Shown one piece after another: positions 54,261-62,334 of a stretch of 64,000 nt of DNA; the stretch's first letter is position 1, and the number at the start of each line of letters is the position of its first letter. The notes beneath the pieces are model-generated. The model searched no databases, had not been told where the DNA came from, and was given only the letters and a program-made list of their open reading frames with translations. The DNA is from Grimontia sedimenti (GTDB lineage Bacteria > Pseudomonadota > Gammaproteobacteria > Enterobacterales > Vibrionaceae): positions 467,923-531,922 of the forward strand of contig NZ_JAALDL010000001.1 of the NCBI RefSeq assembly GCF_011045095.1. Direction: 5' to 3'. A program made the translations under genes and the position numbers.

Positions 54261-55367
54261 TTAAAAATTCTTGTGCTGGTATGCCAAATCGCCTTTGGTT
54301 ACGCTCACGCCCTTAAGCTGCGCATAGACTGTATCGCCTTGTGATAGATGAAGATCATCGACTGCCCATTGGGTTATATTTGCCAGTAATCTTTGGTTAC
54401 CAATTCGTAACGCGACCTGACAATATCCCGAGGCATTCTCTTCGCACTCGGACACACACACGTCTTCGACGATAGCGGGCAGTACATTTCGGATACTGGT
54501 ATCGACAGGGCGGGATTTCACAATAGAAATGTCATTGGCAAAAATCCGAAGGCGAAGCAAGGCACCTTCCGCATCGTCAACCTTAGTGACCCAAATGGTC
54601 TCACCTTCCAAGTCCAATTGAGCCATCCCATAAGTAGCGTGATGCCCTACCAACTTCGCGCTGACAAGAGCACTCTGTTCTTTCGCCGAAAGCCAAGGGC
54701 GCATTGGCGCAGAGCCCCATACATCATGAAGCGGTCCATTGGCAACAACCTGACCTTCATTCAAGATCAGCATATTGTCTGCAATCTGAAGGATTTCATC
54801 CAAACTGTGACTAACGTAGAGCACAGGAATATTTAACGAAGCCGCCAATCGGAGCAAATACTGAATCAATTCTTGCCGACGCGGCCCGTCCAGGGAAGCA
54901 GTCGGCTCATCCATGATCAAGAGTTCAGGTTCAGACAAAAGCGCGCGCCCAATCGCCACGCGTTGTTTTTCACCACCAGATAGCACGGCGGGATGCCTTT
55001 TCAGTAAGTGTTCAATCCCCAACAACTCGGTGACTTCTTCAAACTTAGCGCGGTTTTCTTTTGGCTGACCGTATTTGAGGTTCTTCTCGACCGACATGTG
55101 AGGGAACAGACGCGCTTCTTGAAACACATAACCGATACGTCTGCGCTCAGGTGCGAGGTCAATGTTGGCTGCGCTATCGAACAGCACTTTATCCCCAAGC
55201 GCTATTTGTCCGGATTCAGGTTTGACCAAACCACTGATGGCATTGATGAGTGACGTTTTACCCGCGCCGGAACGACCAAAAACCGCGGTAATACCCGATG
55301 AGGGGATCGTTTCATTCACCCTAAGCCGAAAAGGCTTGTGATCAACGTTTAGCGACAGCGTAATCAT
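54261..55367 (-). CDS. modC: molybdate ABC transporter ATPase ModC
   Basis: A 368-residue ATPase: Walker A FGRSGAGKTS, signature LSGGEKQRVAIGRALL and Walker B LLIMDEPTASLD, with the H-loop YVSHSLDEI. The C-terminal part holds a TOBE/Mop-like domain (VEDVCVSECEENASGYCQVALRIGNQRLLANIT in two blocks), typical of ModC, which can bind molybdate. The start ATG at 55367 shares bases with the modB stop codon (ATGA), so the two are coupled; the longer frame to 55406 is not needed. Together with modA and modB it imports molybdate for the Mo-enzymes upstream. Confidence 0.93.
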   Translation of the reverse strand: MITLSLNVDHKPFRLRVNETIPSSGITAVFGRSGAGKTSLINAISGLVKPESGQIALGDKVLFDSAANIDLAPERRRIGYVFQEARLFPHMSVEKNLKYGQPKENRAKFEEVTELLGIEHLLKRHPAVLSGGEKQRVAIGRALLSEPELLIMDEPTASLDGPRRQELIQYLLRLAASLNIPVLYVSHSLDEILQIADNMLILNEGQVVANGPLHDVWGSAPMRPWLSAKEQSALVSAKLVGHHATYGMAQLDLEGETIWVTKVDDAEGALLRLRIFANDISIVKSRPVDTSIRNVLPAIVEDVCVSECEENASGYCQVALRIGNQRLLANITQWAVDDLHLSQGDTVYAQLKGVSVTKGDLAYQHKNF

Positions 55368-56056
55368 GACAGCCCCATCTTCTTTTTCATTCGACGGCTC
55401 AGCCATTCAGAGCCAAACAGCGACAGTAACGCAATCACAATAGAAAGGATGCAAAGACGTGCCACGCTCTCTTCTGCTCCGGGCGTTTCAAGAAACGCAA
55501 ACATCGCCAAAGGAATGGTTTGGGTTTCTCCGGGAATGTTCGACACAAAGGTAATCGTCGCACCAAACTCCCCCAAACTGCGGGCAAAAGCTAACACCAC
55601 ACCAGAGAGAATACCCGGTGCGATAAGTGGCAACGTAATGGTGAAAAACACACGCCAGGGAGATGCCCCCAAGGTGCGGGCAGCTTGTTCAAGCTTGCTA
55701 TCCACCAGCTCAATGGAGAGCCTGACAGCGCGCACCAATAGTGGAAATGCCACCACAGCAGACGCTAATGCAGCGCCTTTCCAACTGAACGAAAAAGAAA
55801 TGCCAAAGGTGTCATACAACCAACTTCCCACCGCGCCACGACGTCCCATCACAACCAATAGCAAGTAACCAATCACGACAGGTGGCAGCACCAAAGGCAG
55901 GTGGATAAAGCCATCTAACAGAGATTTTCCTGCAAACTCTTTTCTTGCCAATAACCAAGCCATCGCGATGCCCAATGGCAAACTTGCAGCCACAGCGACA
56001 AACGATATTTTCAGGCTGAGTGTCAGCGCTTCCCATTCAACAGGTGTAAGTAACAT
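55364..56056 (-). CDS. modB: molybdate ABC transporter permease ModB
   Basis: A 230-residue permease with five or six transmembrane helices. The conserved cytoplasmic EAA-like loop reads EQAARTLGASPWRVFFTITLPL, and the upstream part LPLVLPPVVIGYLLLVVMGRRGAVG is typical of ModB. It overlaps the modA stop by one base (TAATG) and the modC start by four, so all three genes are co-translated. Its ribosome site is inside modA. Confidence 0.94.
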   Translation of the reverse strand: MLLTPVEWEALTLSLKISFVAVAASLPLGIAMAWLLARKEFAGKSLLDGFIHLPLVLPPVVIGYLLLVVMGRRGAVGSWLYDTFGISFSFSWKGAALASAVVAFPLLVRAVRLSIELVDSKLEQAARTLGASPWRVFFTITLPLIAPGILSGVVLAFARSLGEFGATITFVSNIPGETQTIPLAMFAFLETPGAEESVARLCILSIVIALLSLFGSEWLSRRMKKKMGLS

Positions 56057-56826
56057 TAGTGATCATTGCTCTGTTTTGGCGTCACCACAAAGCCATTGTG
56101 GGTGACAATTTTCGTCGCAGCATCTGAATTCAAAAATCGGAAGAAGGCCTCAGCCTCTGAGTTTGCTTCTTTCGTTAGCGCTTTAGGGAATACGATAGGC
56201 GCGTGCGCGTTGGCAGGGATCTCAGCGGCAATTTTCACCTGCGAAGAAGCATTAGCATCAGAAAAATACACAATACCAAGCGGCGCCTCGCCTCGCTCAA
56301 CCAGCGCTAGTGTGGCTCTGACACTGTTAGAAAGAGCCAGCTTATTTTTCAGGCTATTCCAAAGACCCAGTGTTTCCAGCGATTCTTTGGCATAGATGCC
56401 CGCAGGCACATGACCAGGGTCTGACATTGCCAGTCGACTATTGTCGATGGCAGCAACAAGATCTTGCTGATTGAGGCCATCGAGGGTTTTACCATCACGT
56501 CCTGCCACGAAAACCAATTGGTTTTCCACCCAAGGTGTTACCGCAGTGGGTTCAATCACGCCTTGCTCAACGGCATAAGCCATCCACTTTTCATTCGCCG
56601 AAATATAGATATCTGCTGGTGCACCATAGGTCAGCTGCCTTGCAAGTGCTGAAGAAGAAGCATAAGAAACAACCACCTTCTTTCCTGTTTCAAGCTCGTA
56701 TTGATCAACAATGTCATTCAGCGCTGTTGTCATTGAAGAAGCCGCAAATACCAAGACCTCTTCGCGGGCGAAGACCGGAGAAGACAACAGAGTGAGCGAG
56801 AGAAAACTGAGAAGAATGCGTTGCAT
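56056..56826 (-). CDS. modA: molybdate-binding protein ModA
   Basis: A 256-residue periplasmic protein. From ATG 56826 (GAGGCGGT upstream) it starts MQRILLSFLSLTLLSSPVFA, a standard signal peptide, then EEVLVFAASSMTTALNDI: the AASS-type serines and later residues bind molybdate or tungstate. Later motifs are SYASSSALARQL, SDPGHVPAGIYAKESL and FVVTPK. The frame opens earlier at 56934, which would precede the signal peptide. I looked for a ModE box in the 120-bp promoter region and saw none that I trust. Confidence 0.94.
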   Translation of the reverse strand: MQRILLSFLSLTLLSSPVFAREEVLVFAASSMTTALNDIVDQYELETGKKVVVSYASSSALARQLTYGAPADIYISANEKWMAYAVEQGVIEPTAVTPWVENQLVFVAGRDGKTLDGLNQQDLVAAIDNSRLAMSDPGHVPAGIYAKESLETLGLWNSLKNKLALSNSVRATLALVERGEAPLGIVYFSDANASSQVKIAAEIPANAHAPIVFPKALTKEANSEAEAFFRFLNSDAATKIVTHNGFVVTPKQSNDH

Positions 56827-56932
56827 ACCGCCTCTGGTAAATTGAAGACAGAAAGGCAGTATCATAACAACGAATCTATCAAGACGGGAATTCAATACGA
56901 GAGACAACAACTTACTTGGCGAGTAAGCGTAC

Positions 56933-56958
56933 AAAAGAGGCGTAAGCCTTTACGCCTC
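56933..56958 (-). terminator. terminator overlapping the stop codon of the DUF6916-like gene
   Basis: The stem GAGGCGTAA/TTACGCCTC (56958-56950 with 56945-56937) spans the stop codon of the upstream gene and ends in TTTTG. Confidence 0.8.
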
Positions 56959-57249
56959 GGTGTTAATAGTGATGGTGTAGCGATTGTTACCAGCTTGCAT
57001 CATATAAAGAATTTGCTGTCCCATTGAGTGGTGGGAAATCAGATAATTCCCTTGAGGAAATTCAGTTTCATCAGGGCCAACCAGTACCATGGTGAAGTTT
57101 TCAACAAGACGGTCATTTTTCGTCGTGCCATTGCCTTCGCCTTCATTGACGGCCTCAACCAACACATCGTATTCGTTTTCTGCACCATCGATCAGTTGAA
57201 CAGTATGTCCGGCTAACTTGGAGATATTCTCCCAAGACAATACATTCAT
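56950..57249 (-). CDS. small DUF6916-like protein
   Basis: A 99-residue protein (ATG 57249 with GGGAG 5 bases upstream; the frame opens at 57270). The central and C-terminal pattern FTMVLVGPDETEFPQGNYLISHHSMGQQILYM, in two blocks, matches what I remember of the DUF6916 domain, which accompanies phage-tail-like or secretion loci in other bacteria, though no such genes are near. It lies upstream of modA on the same strand but has its own terminator. Function is unknown. Confidence 0.6.
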   Translation of the reverse strand: MNVLSWENISKLAGHTVQLIDGAENEYDVLVEAVNEGEGNGTTKNDRLVENFTMVLVGPDETEFPQGNYLISHHSMGQQILYMMQAGNNRYTITINTEA

Positions 57250-57466
57250 TTTCTCTCTCCCGACATCCATGTTAGTTATTGTGTTGCGTCCTGATTGAAT
57301 CGCTATTTTTGTGTATCAACAGGTATGGTTAAAGTGTAGCCAGCAACGGGTTGGGATACTGATTTTAAATAGAATTTTCTGACAGTTGCCCCACTTTTTC
57401 TCTGCAAGTATCAATAAAGCGAGGATGTAATCGGGATAGAGAGAAATTTGGAGGGAGTTTATGGAA

Positions 57467-57492
57467 CCAGAAACGCCGCATGGCGTTTCTGG
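57467..57492 (-). terminator. hairpin after the 25-codon gene
   Basis: An 11-bp perfect stem (57492-57482 with 57477-57467) with a 4-base loop follows the small gene by 11 bases. The T run (TTCC) is weak, so it may act as a terminator or an mRNA-end stabiliser. Confidence 0.7.
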
Positions 57493-57503
57493 TATCTTTG
57501 CGA

Positions 57504-57581
57504 TTAACGCAGTTTTGATGGACGCGTCTTTTGCGTTTTACTTTGATGGTAAAACCACAGGCGTCTTGCTTTATTACTCAT
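57504..57581 (-). CDS. 25-residue basic microprotein (previously uncalled)
   Basis: On the minus strand an ATG at 57581 begins a 25-codon frame ending in TAA at 57504. The product runs M-S-N-K-A-R-R-L-W-F-Y, then a lysine/arginine/threonine-rich tail ending R-P-S-K-L-R. A strong ribosome site AGAGGTG lies 6 bases before the ATG, and an 11-bp hairpin stands just after the stop. With nine Lys/Arg among 25 residues the peptide resembles small ribosome- or nucleic-acid-associated proteins. I do not recognise it. It is too short to be found by ordinary ORF calling. Confidence 0.6.
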   Translation of the reverse strand: MSNKARRLWFYHQSKTQKTRPSKLR

Positions 57582-58039
57582 AGAGAACACCTCTTTTTTT
57601 TATCAGGTTAAAATGAGCCGACCTCCTTGAACGAAGGTGCGCACGCATTACATTCCTGAGTGTTTAAAATACACTTCATCCGCATTTGCCAGCTTATTGG
57701 CTGTCTCCCCTTATTCGTTTACCTCAAGGAGCACACTTCTTAAGAATGAAAGATTCATTCATAGATGCAGGATGAAGCTAATGATATGACAGTGGAAATT
57801 GAAAAAAATTCCAGAACTTGTCACAACGAAAGTATTTTTATTACATCCCTTTTCAAGTTTCAAGAGATTCCGAACGTGTGCATGACGTACAGGTCACAGT
57901 TCTGTGCCACTGCAGCTCACCTGAATAAAGTATCATTAATTCTATCTATACCACGTCATTCGTACGTTTCAGAGTGCACAGGCATCGAATCTTACGCTAA
58001 ACTCCCAGCGAGCAAATTACAAAGAAATGAGTAGCGAAC
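57582..58039. other. intergenic region between the microprotein gene and the S4 gene
   Basis: 458 bp. Near the right end lies GAATGA-aagat-TCATTC (57744-57760), an inverted repeat that could be an operator. A strong AAGGAGG-like sequence appears on the minus strand near 57618-57625, but no start codon follows at a suitable distance. Open frames here look spurious. Confidence 0.4.
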
Positions 58040-58471
58040 ATGTCGCACGAAGAAATTGAAGTAGAAGCGCTAGGTATCGAAGTCTCCTCCCAGCCAGTAG
58101 AACTTTATAAAGTATTAAAGATCGCCAACGCCGTTAGCGGTGGTGGTGAAGCCAAAATGGCGATCGCTGAAGGCTATGTCTTTGTGAACGGCGAAGTAGA
58201 AACACGTAAACGTTGCAAAATCTATGATGGCGACGTGATTGCTTTTAACGAAGAGTTTTACGTGGTGCTTTGTGACACGCCACCTGCACCGATTGAACCA
58301 AAGCAGAAAAAGCCTAAACAGCAGCAACCACAACAGGCAATTCAAAAGCCAAAAGCACACAAGCAAACAGCTAAAAAGCAAACGGCAAAACCAACAAAAC
58401 CAGCAAAAGGAAAAGCGAAGCCTCAAAACGAAGAGCGCGCGGAAAACGGCAGAAGACGCATTTCTTTCTGA
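58040..58471 (+). CDS. S4-domain RNA-binding protein with basic Lys/Gln-rich tail (YbcJ-like)
   Basis: A 143-residue protein. Residues 1-85 form an S4 domain of the YbcJ type (VELYKVLKIANAVSGGGEAKMAIAEGYVFVNGEVETRKRCKI in two blocks), known to bind RNA, often rRNA or tRNA. Residues 86-143 are a low-complexity tail of repeated lysine, glutamine, proline and alanine (KPKQQQPQQAIQKPKAHKQ...) ending RRRISF. The tail is far longer than in E. coli YbcJ (70 residues). A 22-base distance from an in-frame stop and a plausible ribosome site upstream support the start. It likely contacts ribosomal or other structured RNA. Confidence 0.85.
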   Translation: MSHEEIEVEALGIEVSSQPVELYKVLKIANAVSGGGEAKMAIAEGYVFVNGEVETRKRCKIYDGDVIAFNEEFYVVLCDTPPAPIEPKQKKPKQQQPQQAIQKPKAHKQTAKKQTAKPTKPAKGKAKPQNEERAENGRRRISF

Positions 58472-58504
58472 ATCCCAACTTTACAAAGAAACACCACACG
58501 AAGA

Positions 58505-58529
58505 AAAGCCACCTACACGGTGGCTTTTT
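58505..58529 (+). terminator. terminator of the S4 gene
   Basis: A 9-bp stem (58505-58513 with 58519-58527) is followed by TTTTTG. Confidence 0.88.
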
Positions 58530-59026
58530 GCTTAACTCTAAAGGTTGAAATCGAATACTGTGGTGTTGTCGTAGATATAGCGTGCCTCACATTGCTCACT
58601 ACGTTGAGCTACCGTGCCTCGTGCATTTGCATCTCATGGGCTATGTGGTATGTAAGGACTTTTTCAGTTTTGGTGTATTTCTACACGGGTGTAACATTCC
58701 AAATTGTTGTGCGACCCAAACTCGTCGCCAGCACTCTTTTGCCCGGCGAACTCGAGCTTCAAAGCTCATCCTCATTCGTCTAAATTTCTGGGTGCAATTT
58801 GAGTATAGGTAACCTTGACGAAGGGGCTAGATTGCATTTCTGTGATTGTGATCAGGTTTCCGCTTTCGACAATATCAGTCTTTTGGGGTGATTTTTCGGC
58901 AGGAATTATGCTTTAAACCCTTGCCACACAAGGCCTGAACGACATCCTCGGAAATTCTCTGCCCCTATTGTTTGAAATTAATAAAGAAATTTCGCAAACC
59001 CACTCACAACCATAAATCAGCAGGCG
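58530..59026. other. anonymous intergenic region, possibly a decayed gene
   Basis: About 500 bp with long but unconvincing frames on both strands, coding-like codon runs interrupted by stops, and no named repeat. A transposon or gene remnant is possible; I cannot show it. Confidence 0.35.
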
Positions 59027-59032
59027 TATAAT
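59027..59032 (+). promoter_or_regulatory. -10 element of the TDT transporter gene
   Basis: A perfect TATAAT lies 20 bp before the ATG, implying a leader of only about 14 bases without a ribosome site. The -35 is poor. Confidence 0.45.
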
Positions 59033-59052
59033 GCCCACTCAGTAACAAGCGC

Positions 59053-60003
59053 ATGGATGTTAGATTGACGGCTTTTCACTCCCCATTTCGATTTATACCT
59101 ACCGCCCAGTCATCCCTTGCGATGGCATTTTTTGGGCTAGGTGTCGCATGGTCTCTCTACCACCCAATAACTGGGCATCTCACCCGCCCCATTCTTTCGA
59201 CAATCGGCATTTTGTTGATTGGTCCTGTTTGGCTCAAATATATCTTTGAGCCAAAGCGTTTCTTCCAGGATCTCAGAGACCCGCTTTACGGTAGCTTGAT
59301 GGCGCCCATGACTATGTCGCTATTGTTGATGGCAGATTTTCTGGCGGAAGTGAATGTCAGCGTGGCAGCCGTTGTCTGGTATCCCGCGATGGCGATGCAC
59401 ATCTTCATGATGTGTTATTTCTTCTTTCACCAGTTGAAGAACTTCGAGAAGTGCAACATCTACCCAAGTTGGTTCCTATATCCAGTCGGGTTAATCAGCA
59501 GCACATTAGCAGGCCCAAAGCTGGGATTTGACAACGAGTCTGCCCTACTCGCTCACATCTGCATCGGTGCGTATTTCTCCATGCTGCCGTTTGTGCTTTA
59601 CCGACTTTGCTTTTTGGAAAGTTTGCCGAGGAACTCACGTCCGGTACTGGCGATCATGGCGGCACCGGTGAACCTCGCACTCACCGCTTATTTGGTGAAC
59701 ATGCCATCCCCTGATCCTGTCTTGGCTGGCGCGTTGGCGGGAGTGGGTATCATGATGACCCTGTTCGTCTATCTCTGCTATATCGACCTACTCAAAGAGC
59801 CCTTCCAGCCCACGCTCGCAGCACTGACGTTTCCTTCCGTTATCAGCGCCGTCGCCATGGAAAGATTGATTCTTTGGCTCGGAAAGGACTTTCCCCATTG
59901 GACCTGGTTAGAACGTTTGGGACTCGTCGAACTGACGGTCGCAACATTACTGGTGAGTTGGGTGAGTTTCTGTTACTTACGCCACTATGGCTTTGGTAAG
60001 TAG
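59053..60003 (+). CDS. TDT-family (TehA/SLAC1-like) membrane transporter
   Basis: A 316-residue integral membrane protein with about ten helices matching the tellurite-resistance/dicarboxylate transporter family. FRFIPTAQSSLAMAFFGLGVAW is the first helix with the conserved FxxxxxS segment, and WYPAMAMHIFMMCYFFFHQ and GLISSTLAGPKLG are family-like. Members export or conduct anions such as tellurite, C4-dicarboxylates or sulfite. The specific substrate is unknown. The start lacks a ribosome site, and the leader appears very short. Confidence 0.82.
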   Translation: MDVRLTAFHSPFRFIPTAQSSLAMAFFGLGVAWSLYHPITGHLTRPILSTIGILLIGPVWLKYIFEPKRFFQDLRDPLYGSLMAPMTMSLLLMADFLAEVNVSVAAVVWYPAMAMHIFMMCYFFFHQLKNFEKCNIYPSWFLYPVGLISSTLAGPKLGFDNESALLAHICIGAYFSMLPFVLYRLCFLESLPRNSRPVLAIMAAPVNLALTAYLVNMPSPDPVLAGALAGVGIMMTLFVYLCYIDLLKEPFQPTLAALTFPSVISAVAMERLILWLGKDFPHWTWLERLGLVELTVATLLVSWVSFCYLRHYGFGK

Positions 60004-60027
60004 ATTAAGTCCCTCATGAAAACGACT

Positions 60028-60049
60028 ACCCCTCCCAATGCGGAGGGTT
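60028..60049. terminator. weak bidirectional hairpin between TDT and LysR genes
   Basis: CCCTCC/GGAGGG (60030-60035 with 60042-60047) lies between convergent genes. The T runs on either side are short, so termination is uncertain. Confidence 0.5.
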
Positions 60050-60053
60050 AGTT

Positions 60054-60950
60054 CTATTCGCCAATCTCCTCGAGGACGAAATCAATAAAGCTACGCACTT
60101 TAGAAGACATGTGTTTTCGACTTGGATAAACCAAATTCATTTCTACATTCACTCGCTGGTAATTAGTAAACAACTCCACCAACTCACCGGATTCTAATTC
60201 CCCGTTCAGGTTAAACAGCGGCATTCTTGTAATCCCAAGCCCCGCGACACATAGTGCCACTTCCAGTTGCGAACTGTTGGTTGTGACGAAACTATCCAAC
60301 TCCACCTCGACCACATTGCCATCTTGTTCGATGTAGCGCCAAACTTCGTAGTTGGTCAGGTTGCTGTAGCAGAGTACTTTGTGGTTTTTTAGCTCATGAG
60401 GATGGGTCGGAGTGCCGTTCTTCGCTAAATAGCCTGGTGAAGCGATAGTGACTCCTTGAAAAGTCTTTATCTTGCGGCTAATCAGGCTGGAATCGTTCAT
60501 GAACTGAGAGGCACGAATAGCCACATCAATTCCTTCAGCCACCAAATCGACTTTCCTGTCATTGAGGTCAACATCAAAGGTGACATCTGGGTACTTCTCT
60601 GAAAACTTCGCAAGAAGAGGCGTCAAGGTGTTTAAACCAAAATTGGTCGGACAACTTATCTTAAGGTTTCCTTTAGGAATGGTTTGATGCCCTAGCATCG
60701 CACTCTCTAGCGTTTCTGCATCTTCAACTATCTGTCTGCACTGGGCGTGATAGATTTCGCCTTCTGCCGTTAGATTAAGCGTTCTCGTGGTACGGTGTAA
60801 AAGCCGGACACCCAACCTTTCTTCCAGCTTGTTGATTTCCTTACTGATGTAAGAGGTCGAATGCCCGGTTTTGTCTGCGGCTTTAGTGAAACTCCCGCAC
60901 TTAACGACTTCGTTAAACACCACCATGCCATCAAGAAGTTGTGTGTTCAT
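60054..60950 (-). CDS. LysR-family transcriptional regulator
   Basis: A 298-residue LysR regulator of the CrgA/AaeR-like group: helix-turn-helix GSFTKAADKTGHSTSYISKEINKLEERLGVRLLHRTTR in two blocks, then the effector domain (LKISCPTNFGLNTLTPLLAKF; VDVAIRASQF-like GIDVAIRASQF). It diverges from the flavin-reductase gene, 200 bp apart, and presumably regulates it, a common layout in which the regulator senses quinones or oxidants. Confidence 0.9.
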   Translation of the reverse strand: MNTQLLDGMVVFNEVVKCGSFTKAADKTGHSTSYISKEINKLEERLGVRLLHRTTRTLNLTAEGEIYHAQCRQIVEDAETLESAMLGHQTIPKGNLKISCPTNFGLNTLTPLLAKFSEKYPDVTFDVDLNDRKVDLVAEGIDVAIRASQFMNDSSLISRKIKTFQGVTIASPGYLAKNGTPTHPHELKNHKVLCYSNLTNYEVWRYIEQDGNVVEVELDSFVTTNSSQLEVALCVAGLGITRMPLFNLNGELESGELVELFTNYQRVNVEMNLVYPSRKHMSSKVRSFIDFVLEEIGE

Positions 60951-61150
60951 TTCGTGTTTCCAAATTGGCTTTAATCTTTACCACCATAATTGATTAAGTG
61001 TCATATGGAAACAATGCTTATCCGTTCACCCCATTAATCAACGAACGGAAAGGACGTAAAGTTAACCCATCAAAACGAACTCTTCGTTAGCGGGAATTCC
61101 CATCACGGGTAAGGCGTTAACGAACAATCAGGTTTTATTAAGGGGTCACT

Positions 61151-61678
61151 ATGAAAGTTCTCGCATTTGCCGCATCAAGCAGCACCCAATCTATCAATAA
61201 ACAACTGGCACTTTACGCAGCGGGCTTTCTGGAAGGCGCTGAAGTAGAAACATTGGATCTGAATGATTTCGAAATGCCCATCTACAGCTCAGATCGTGAA
61301 ACGAACGAAGGTATTCCAGAACAAGCAAAAGCTTTCTACAACAAGATTGGCGAAGCAGATGCGATTATCGTGTCTCTGGCTGAGCACAATGTTACTTATA
61401 GTTCCGCATATAAGAACATTTTTGACTGGGCATCGCGCATTGATATGAAGGTGTATCAGGATAAGCCTGTAGTGTATCTAGCAACTTCTCCTGGTCCACG
61501 CGGCGCGGCATTTGTGTTGGATTTCGCGAAGAACACCGCGCCATTCTTCGGTGTGGATTTGAAAGGCACGCTGTCTATTCCTAGCTTCTTCGATAACTTC
61601 GACATGGAGAAACAGGAACTGCGTAACCCTGAACTTTTAGAAGCGTTGAAAACCACCGTTAGCGCCCTGAAAGCATAA
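61151..61678 (+). CDS. NADPH-dependent FMN reductase-like flavoprotein (quinone oxidoreductase)
   Basis: A 175-residue flavodoxin-fold enzyme of the NADPH_dep_FMN_red family. The FMN phosphate loop is AASSSTQSINKQLA near the start; further flavin contacts lie in EHNVTYSSAYKNIFDW and SPGPRGA. It reduces quinones, azo dyes or flavins with NAD(P)H and protects against oxidative stress. The adjacent LysR probably controls it. It is monocistronic, and its terminator is shared with ureG on the other strand. Confidence 0.87.
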   Translation: MKVLAFAASSSTQSINKQLALYAAGFLEGAEVETLDLNDFEMPIYSSDRETNEGIPEQAKAFYNKIGEADAIIVSLAEHNVTYSSAYKNIFDWASRIDMKVYQDKPVVYLATSPGPRGAAFVLDFAKNTAPFFGVDLKGTLSIPSFFDNFDMEKQELRNPELLEALKTTVSALKA

Positions 61679-61690
61679 TCGGCATAAAGA

Positions 61691-61715
61691 AAAAGCGGGT
61701 TATCAACCCGCTTTT
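61691..61715. terminator. bidirectional terminator overlapping the ureG stop codon
   Basis: An 11-bp stem (61691-61701 with 61705-61715) includes the last codons of ureG. A run of T follows in both directions. Confidence 0.88.
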
Positions 61716-62323
61716 TTCAACATTCCTTCCGTCTCGAGAAAGTGAATCACTTCCGCCAACCCCACACCCTCTTTGAGGTTGGAGAAGACATAAGGTTTCA
61801 CCGGACGCATTCTTTTGGTGTCTGAATCCATCACATCGAGGTTCGCGCCAACGTAGGGTGCCAAGTCGATTTTGTTGATAACCAGTAAGTCAGAACGCGT
61901 AATTCCTGGTCCACCTTTGCGTGGGATCTTCTCTCCTTCTGCCACATCAATTACGTAGATTGTCAGATCAGCGAGTTCAGGGCTAAACGTGGCACTCAGG
62001 TTATCGCCACCGCTTTCGATAAATACCAAATCCAGATCTTTGTGAAGCTTCGCCAACCCCTCAACAGCTTCAAGGTTCATTGATGCATCTTCACGAATCG
62101 CGGTGTGCGGACAACCGCCTGTTTCCACCCCAACAATGCGTTCTGCAGGTAACGCCTCGGCCTCGGTCAGAATGCGCTGATCTTCACGGGTATAAATATC
62201 ATTGGTGACGACAGCCACTGAATAAGTATCACGCATGGCTTTACATAGCACTTCTAAAAGCGCCGTTTTTCCTGACCCAACCGGGCCACCCACACCGACT
62301 CTTAGCGGTTGTTTATAATCCAT
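61703..62323 (-). CDS. ureG: urease accessory GTPase UreG
   Basis: A 206-residue SIMIBI-class GTPase that drives nickel delivery to apo-urease. The P-loop is [11 protein letters not shown] at residues 10-20, the metal-binding CPH motif is in [16 protein letters not shown], and the guanine-recognition NKID is in [14 protein letters not shown]. Two ATGs six bases apart are possible; AAGGAG fits the second one (62323). It is the last gene of the ure cluster on the minus strand, 11 bp after ureF, and ends inside a terminator. Confidence 0.95.
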   Translation of the reverse strand: MDYKQPLRVGVGGPVGSGKTALLEVLCKAMRDTYSVAVVTNDIYTREDQRILTEAEALPAERIVGVETGGCPHTAIREDASMNLEAVEGLAKLHKDLDLVFIESGGDNLSATFSPELADLTIYVIDVAEGEKIPRKGGPGITRSDLLVINKIDLAPYVGANLDVMDSDTKRMRPVKPYVFSNLKEGVGLAEVIHFLETEGMLKKAG

Positions 62324-62334
62324 CTTCATTCTCC

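Noticed and set aside
56827-56949. ModE box upstream of modA
   Set aside because: The short interval contains no convincing copy of the known ModE palindrome; control by another route is possible.
57765-58034. 89-codon frame before the S4 gene
   Set aside because: No ribosome site and no coding features; it covers the probable promoter of the S4 gene.
58520-58812. Two overlapping frames (87 and 76 codons) after the S4 gene
   Set aside because: They overlap each other, lack ribosome sites and do not resemble proteins; treated as part of an anonymous region.
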